Part shown: positions 34,947 to 40,149 of the stretch, piece after piece | Numbering within the stretch: position 1 is the first letter of the stretch | Layout: every line of letters begins with the position of its first letter | NCBI GenBank assembly: GCA_905213905.1 | Contig: CAJMKD010000020.1 | Location: 1 to 40,149 of the forward strand | Length of the DNA: 40,149 nucleotides | Direction: 5' to 3' | DNA from: an uncultured Sutterella sp. | Lineage (GTDB): Bacteria; Pseudomonadota; Gammaproteobacteria; Burkholderiales; Burkholderiaceae_F | Translations under genes and position numbers: made by a program | Notes under the pieces: model-generated | The model's input: the letters and a program-made list of their open reading frames with translations, nothing else | What the model was told of the DNA's origin: nothing | Database searches by the model: none

Positions 34947-37900
34947 ATGTCGAACGTCCTCCTGAGCCAAGCCGAACTGTCGGAGAGCGCCGCTGCATTG
35001 CTCGCGGCGGCTGAAAACGCCGGCAACGAAGAACAGCTGAAGATCGCTGCAGAAGGCATTCTCAAGGATCTTTGCGCCCGCGAAGGCATCTTCTGGAATC
35101 CTTACAGCTACGAGCAGGGCTTTCAGGCCGGCGCCGGCCGGGTCGATGCTCTTCATGGCTCAACCATTATTGAGTTCGAGGCGACGAAGTGCTTCTCGAA
35201 GAAGGAAAACGCCAGGCTTCTGCATGCCCGCAGGCAGGCGGAGGCTTACGCCGGACTCCTTTCAGCTGAAGAATGCCGGAAGGTTGACGCCTACACGCTG
35301 GTTGTCTGGGACGGCGAATCCATCGCTTTCGGACGATTTGAAGATGAAGCCGCGCTTTGGGAGCCGCTTCGTGCTTTTGACGCTGGGAGCCTGCGCCGTC
35401 TTCTCAATGCGATTGCCGACGGCGGCCGCCCTCTGGTGAGTCCGCAGCTTCTGAAGCAGCTTGTCGGGACGGAAACGGAAATCGGCCGGCTGCTGCTCCC
35501 GAAGCTTTTCGAAGTGGTCTGCGACGCGGCGCGTCGTCCGCATACGAATCGCACGAATCTGATTTTTTCGGAATGGTCGCGCCTTTTCGACCAGGTTGAC
35601 GGCTCGCCGGCGGAACGGCTCTCCGATTACCTCGCTGCCGTCGGGCGCATGCATCAGATCGATTACGCAAAAGCGCCGAAGGCATACTTTTTCGCGCTCA
35701 ACACTTATATCGCCGTTGTTGCCAAGGTTTGCGCGGTCTATGCGCTCGCTTCTCGTTCGCCCGAAGTGCTGCATCCCTCGCCGGATCCGATCCTCTTTCT
35801 CAAATCCATCGAGGAGGGCGAGTACTTCAGGCAGTTCGGCATTGAGAACATGCTGGGCACGGATTTCTTTTCCTGGTATCTCGGCGACGATGCTTCGGCA
35901 AGCCTGAGCGACGCCCTCGGCGTTTTGCTCGAGCGCCTTCGCACGGTGGACTTCAACATTGCTAAAAAGGATCCGCAGTCCCTTCGCGACCTCTTCAAGG
36001 CGCTCTACATGGGATTCACGCCGTCCTCCGTGCGGCATGCGCGCGGCGAGTAGTACACGCCCGACTGGCTGGCTTCGCATGTGATGGACCGCGCCGGCTG
36101 GACGCCCGAGCAGTCGCTTCTTGACCCGACCTGCGGCTCCGGCACCTTCGTTCTGGAAGGGCTCCGTCGGCGTCTTGAGAAGGCGCTGCCCGAGACGAGC
36201 GCAGCGGAACTTCTCGACGGCCTTTACGGCTTCGACCTCAATCCGCTCGCGGTTCTCGCCGCCAAGGCGTCGATCGTCGTCTTCCTCGCGGACCGCTTCA
36301 GCCGGACGCGGCCCGTGCTTCTGCCTGTCTTCCTCGCTGATGCCATCAACACGGCGGATCCGGAGGACGGCATCTATCGGCATGCGATTCTGACGGAAAA
36401 GGGCGAGCGCACATTTGCGATTCCGGCGGCGCTCGCGCGCTCGGAAAACTTTTTTGCAGTGATGGATCAGCTGCGTGTGCTGATCGATGCCGGTCTCGAG
36501 AGCGGCACAGTCTGGCAGTCGCTCACGAGCGTCTATCCCGATGCCGCGAAGCTTGATTGCGCAGCGCATGCCGCGTTCATCGAGACGATCGAAAGCCTCG
36601 TTGAACTGCACAAGGCGCATTGGAACGGCATCTGGTGCATGATCCTCTTTGACCGCATTGCCGCGGGCTGCATCCGAGACGTGGATCGCGTTGCGGGCAA
36701 TCCCCCTTGGGTCAAGTGGAGCCACCTGCCGCGCTCCTACGCAGAATTCATCAAGCCGCTTTGCGACCAGATGCGGATCTTCAGCGAAGACAGCTGGGTG
36801 GGCGGCATTCAGTCGGACATCTCCACGGTCGTCACGTACCGGGCGCTCGCGCGATACGTGAGAAAGGGCGGCGCGCTTGCATTTCTCATCACTGGAACGG
36901 TCTTCAAGAACGAATCGAGCCAGGGCTTTCGCCGCTGGCAGCTCGTGACGCCCGAAGGCGTCGAGCCCGTTTGCGTTGACGGCGTCGAAGACTATGCGGC
37001 GCTCCGTCCCTTTGAAGGCGTCGCCAATTCGCCAGCGCTTCTTTTGATTCGCCGAAACGGTGAAGCGACAAAGTATCCGGTTCGCTACCGACGCTATCGC
37101 ACGGCAGCGAAAACGCAGGGCGGCAAAACGCAGGACGGCCGAAAGCTCGGGCGCTTTGACGATCTCTACGCCATGCCTGTTCCCGGGACGGATGCTGGGC
37201 CGTGGCTTGTCGGCAAAAAGTCAGAGCTCCGCGTATGGAAGCGGCTTTTCAATGCCTCTGAGGCTTCACCCTTTCGGGCAAGAAAAGGCATCACGACGGA
37301 CGCGAACGGCATTTACTTCGTGCAGGCTGAAGCGACGGAGCTTCCCGGCGAAGTCAGCATTGAAAACAATCCCGCGCTTGGCCGCCGCAGCGACCTCACG
37401 GCGGTGAAAACCACCGTTGAAGCCGATGACGTTTTTCCGCTCCTTCGCGGCCGGGATGTGAAGCGCTTTTGCGCTCTCCCGCCGGCGGGGCAGTGCGTTG
37501 TCGTGCCGCAGCGCGGCATGTTTGGCGACGAGACCCTTCCGGCAACGCGGCCGAGACCCTTCCGGTATCTTGCGCGCTTCCGCAGCATCCTCGAGAAGCG
37601 CTCGAGCTACCGCCGGTTTCAGCAGGGGAAGCCCTTCTGGTCCACCTGGTCGACGGGCGACTATACGTTTGCGCCATTTGAGGTCGTCTGGAAGGAAATG
37701 TCCGGGAAAGGGTTCGCTGCTGCTTTGGTATCGGCTAGCGACTTTCCGACTGGCGCCAAGACGGTGGTGCCTGACCACAAGGTTTACTTTGTGCCGCTCG
37801 ACGATGAAGCGGAAGCGGCGTACCTCACGGCATTTCTCAACAGCAGGACGGTGTCGGACGCCATCAGCGCCTATGCGTCAGCCCTGAGCCTCGGGACGAG

Positions 37901-38054
37901 CGTGACCGACTATCTGAACATTCCGGCATTCGATGCGTCGAATCCGATCATGCAGAAAATGGCGGAGATGACGCTTCGATTTTGCGGCGGGCAAACGCCT
38001 TCGCAGGAAGAGGAAGACGAGCTTGACCGGCTGGTTGCGGAGATTCTGGAGTAA
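34947..38054 (+). pseudogene. Type IIG restriction-methyltransferase gene interrupted by an in-frame TAG
   Basis: One continuous frame of 1036 codons, broken by TAG at 36051-36053 (codon 369). The N-terminal part has a PD-(D/E)XK-like nuclease site, GRVDALHGSTIIEFEATK (Asp67, Glu76, Glu78, Lys81). After a helical region, the sequence reads VRHARGE-stop-YTPDW where the family has a GEYYTPDW motif, so the stop replaces the first Tyr. Beyond it lie the SAM-binding motif I DPTCGSGTFVLEGL (codon 393 on), motif IV NPPWVKW (codon 585) and a C-terminal target-recognition region to about 1030. Such enzymes both methylate and cut DNA. With the stop, nuclease and methylase are separated; restart at GTG 36081 or ATG 36084 lacks a ribosome site. 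A single base change explains the defect; suppression or sequencing error are alternatives. Confidence 0.85.
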
Positions 38055-38395
38055 GTCGAGAGGTTAGGGCTTTTTCTTTTTAAAAAGCGAAGGCTTTGGG
38101 ATGCGTACCGTGTACTGGGTTCGCTAAGTCCTCGCAGAATGCGCTATGGAGAAGACATCGTCGGAGTTGACCTTTTTGAGCGGCTCGTGAACACCCTGCA
38201 AAGTTTCCCCGGGAAACTTTACGACGACCTCAAGAGCAATGACGGAGGTCGTGGGGTCTAGGGCAGGATCGCGAACTTGGATCAAAACGTATACACTTTT
38301 GTCCAAGTTCGCCACAACCACCGCTTTTAGCGATCGAGTTCTTCGCACTCGGGCAGATTTTTCAAATAGAAATGTTGAATTTTCAACTGAGTTTC
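38055..38395. other. Intergenic region between the type IIG gene and the integrase
   Basis: About 340 bases. A minus-strand GTG frame at 38124-38348 (74 residues, SLKAVVVANLDKSVYVLIQV) and a plus-strand stretch (GVDLFERLVNTLQSFPGKLY) both look partly protein-like, but neither is recognisable or has a convincing start. This may be the remnant of a gene. It also holds a perfect palindrome at 38200-38220. AT content rises toward its right end. Confidence 0.35.
38200..38220. repeat. 21-bp perfect palindrome near the integrase
   Basis: Arms AAAGTTTCCC (38200-38209) and GGGAAACTTT (38211-38220) around a single C. It lies about 175 bases beyond the integrase stop. A recombination, operator or hairpin role is possible. 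Confidence 0.5.
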
Positions 38396-39459
38396 CTATT
38401 TGGACGCATCTTTGATCGCACTAAAACAGTAATCAGCCCAACGCTGAAGCAATTGTTGCCGCTGTTTCATCATACGTCCGCGGCGGTAGGCTCCCTTGTT
38501 TCGATCTGAAGAATCTCGATGAGCTAAACACAATTCAACGACCGTCAGGTCTTCTTCATTTTCTTGGGCCCAAGTTGCAAAAGTTGCTCTAAAGCCGTGA
38601 GGAACGACTATGCGATTGTTTTGGTGAATATCACGAAATCCTTTTGTACCGAGCTCATGAGCCTTCGAATCTAGTTTGTGTATGACTTTACGTAGAGCAG
38701 TTCCAGAAAGAGGTGAACCGGTAGAGGAAAAAATCAGAGTGTTGTTTTCTTGAGGTCGCATTGAACGTAACAATTGAAGTGCCTGGTTGCTTAGCGGTAC
38801 TTCATGAGGTTGATTATTACCTTGTTTTCCTTTCATGTGTTTTGCGGGAATTTGCCATTCAGAAAGAGAAAACTTGATTTCACCCCAACATGCTTCTCTT
38901 ACTGTTTGCGATCTCGATGCGGTAAGGATTGCAAAGAGAAGGGCTTTTGAACTAACACTTTGCTCACGATAAAGGAAAGAAACGAAGTGAGGGATATCTC
39001 TCCAATCTACTGCAGGGTGATGTCCCTCGGTAGGTCGAAGACGGATTCCTAAGAAAGGTTCAATAAGCTCTATATCTGTGGGAAGACGGTGTTTGGCATC
39101 ATATAACTTTTTTTTGTACACCATTTAAAAAACTGAGATAATGCGACCAGTACCTTTAAATGAGTATGCGATGTTTTTTGTAAAGATAACTCTAGACAGG
39201 CAACAATATTTTCAGAAGTAATTTGATCAGGTTTAAACGTTCCAATAATGGGAAAAATATATTTTACGCCTAATGAGTATCTTCTTTGAAAGGCGTTTGG
39301 ATCTGTCCATCTCTTAGTATAGATATACTCATTTATCCATATCGGCCATAACTCTTCGATTGTTAAGTTATGTAGTTTGCGTTTTGAACTGAATATTTTA
39401 TTAATAATAAAAACTTTATAAGTTTTAACAAAATTGATTGTTGAACGCAAGAAAGACAT
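38396..39459 (-). pseudogene. P4-type tyrosine recombinase (integrase) split by a shift in an A8 run
   Basis: Two overlapping minus-strand frames make one integrase. Frame 1 (39459-39070, 129 residues) is the core-binding domain (LTIEELWPIWINEYI, YIFPIIGTFKPDQIT, FFKWCTKK). Frame 2 (39124-38396) is the catalytic domain, with Arg in TASRSQTVREA, Lys in KGKQGNN, His-Arg in HGFRATFATWA and the nucleophile Tyr in GAYRRGRM. The frames meet at ACA AAA AAA AGT (eight T's at 39108-39115 on the plus strand). One added A, or a -1 ribosomal shift on the A-run, joins them cleanly. The N-terminal arm-binding domain usual in P4 integrases is also absent. The gene is far more AT-rich than the rest of the window, which marks it as acquired. 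It could be a decayed gene or use programmed frameshifting. Confidence 0.82.
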
Positions 39460-39504
39460 TTTGAATATTTATTTCAATTTACATTAATCATTAGTTTGTT
39501 TTCT

Positions 39505-39524
39505 CAACTAGAGAGCGAAACTGC
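39505..39524 (+). repeat. Left copy of a 20-bp hsdS module-boundary repeat
   Basis: CAACTAGAGAGCGAAACTGC matches CAGCTAGAGAGCGAACCTGC at 40111-40130 in 18 of 20 bases. Both encode QLESE(T/P)A, the joint between HsdS modules. Here the hsdS-like sequence begins exactly at the repeat; to the left the DNA is unrelated and AT-rich. Confidence 0.8.
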
Positions 39525-40149
39525 GGTAGAACAAATCGGCAAAGCTCCAGAAGATGTGCCGTTTGCGATTCCGGATAAGTGGAAGTGGAGTCAACTACTT
39601 GATGTATTTGATGTTTATCAACCGAAAACCATTAGCACAAAGGAATTAGACGCTAACGGAAGTTATTTTGTCTACGGTGCAAATGGAATTATTGGTAAAT
39701 ATACAAGATACAACCATGAAAAATCAGAAGTTGTCATTGCTTGTAGGGGAGCCACTTGCGGAGCTGTCAATATAACAAAGCCAAAGTCTTGGATTAATGG
39801 CAATGCTATGGTTGTGAGACCAATCAATAATCTAGTATGTCACGGGTATTTAGTTGCTTTCTTAAAATTTTTCAATTGGAATCAAGTGACATCGGGATCT
39901 GCTCAACCGCAAATAACAAGAAAAAATTTATCTAGCGTGTTGTTCCCAGTACCACCAATCGAAGAGCAACACCGCATCGTCGCAAAACTCAATCATTTTT
40001 TCAATCAAATTGATTGTGCAGAAAAAGCTTATAACGAACTTTCCGGCCCTCTCTCCGAGCGATTCCGTCAGTTGTGCCTAGAGAAGGCCATCCAGGGCAA
40101 GTTGGTTCCACAGCTAGAGAGCGAACCTGCAACCAGTCAAATTGGCGCA
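39508..40149 (+). CDS. hsdS: Type I restriction specificity subunit HsdS, 5'-truncated module (runs off the window)
   Basis: HsdS gives type I restriction-modification enzymes their DNA target. The frame is open through the window end. It starts without an obvious initiation codon at LESETAVEQIGKAPEDVPFA, the typical entry into a target-recognition domain in the second half of HsdS. The TRD follows (YFVYGANGIIGKYTRYNHEK, VVIACRGATCGAVNITK), ending in SAQPQITRKNLSSVLFPVPP. The conserved spacer helix IEEQHRIVAKLNHFF comes next, then AIQGKLVPQLESEPATSQIG, which begins a second module. It is thus one TRD cassette joined to the start of another. A TTG at 39496 is the only nearby start and has no ribosome site. 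The left border coincides with the repeat at 39505, suggesting a recombined or silent cassette. Confidence 0.85.
40111..40130 (+). repeat. Right copy of the hsdS module-boundary repeat
   Basis: Second copy of the 20-bp repeat, inside the hsdS frame 606 bases after the first, at the start of the next module. Confidence 0.8.

Overview
The window looks like part of a chromosome from a Sutterella-like betaproteobacterium (Burkholderiales, Sutterellaceae). The support is indirect: high GC with strong G/C third-position bias in most genes, separate ccmH and ccmI genes, a Bordetella/Burkholderia-type porin, large TPR proteins, and a zincin-type autotransporter of a kind I associate with anaerobic gut bacteria. 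No rRNA, tRNA or CRISPR array was seen. The family-level placement is inference.

Left part (1-11.4 kb). The window opens inside ccmH, followed by ccmI (cytochrome c maturation). Next is a large TPR protein, convergent with a guanidinium exporter gene (gdx/sugE) that sits behind a recognisable guanidine-II riboswitch. Then come a decayed AlbA/winged-helix regulator preceded by three tandem octamers, a solitary Tat-type lipoprotein of the TrpX/ABC_sub_bind family, a DMT exporter, a CynX-like MFS transporter, a Crp/Fnr-type regulator and a LysR regulator.

Middle part (11.4-28.9 kb). An APC amino-acid permease and a YtcJ-type amidohydrolase form a likely uptake-and-hydrolysis unit. They are followed by a porin, a small unknown protein, a secreted alpha/beta hydrolase, polyphosphate kinase 2, carA-carB (carbamoyl phosphate synthesis, after a 650-base gap rich in palindromes), an AEC-family carrier, and a second large TPR protein that is a distant paralogue of the one at 1.8-4.7 kb.

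Right part (28.9-40.1 kb). An Rrf2-family regulator and hcp (hybrid cluster protein/hydroxylamine reductase) overlap, and a palindromic operator lies at the regulator's promoter. A 1.2-kb-residue-class autotransporter with a HEFTH zincin motif is transcribed away from a type IIG restriction-modification gene that is split by an in-frame TAG exactly at its GEYYTP motif. Beyond about 38.4 kb the base composition drops sharply to AT-rich. There a P4-type integrase is split by a one-base shift in an A8 run, and head to head with it lies a start-less HsdS target-recognition module bounded by near-identical 20-bp repeats. This end is a defence/mobile locus in flux: one restriction system is inactivated, one recombinase is broken or frameshift-regulated, and one type I specificity gene appears to be assembled from cassettes.
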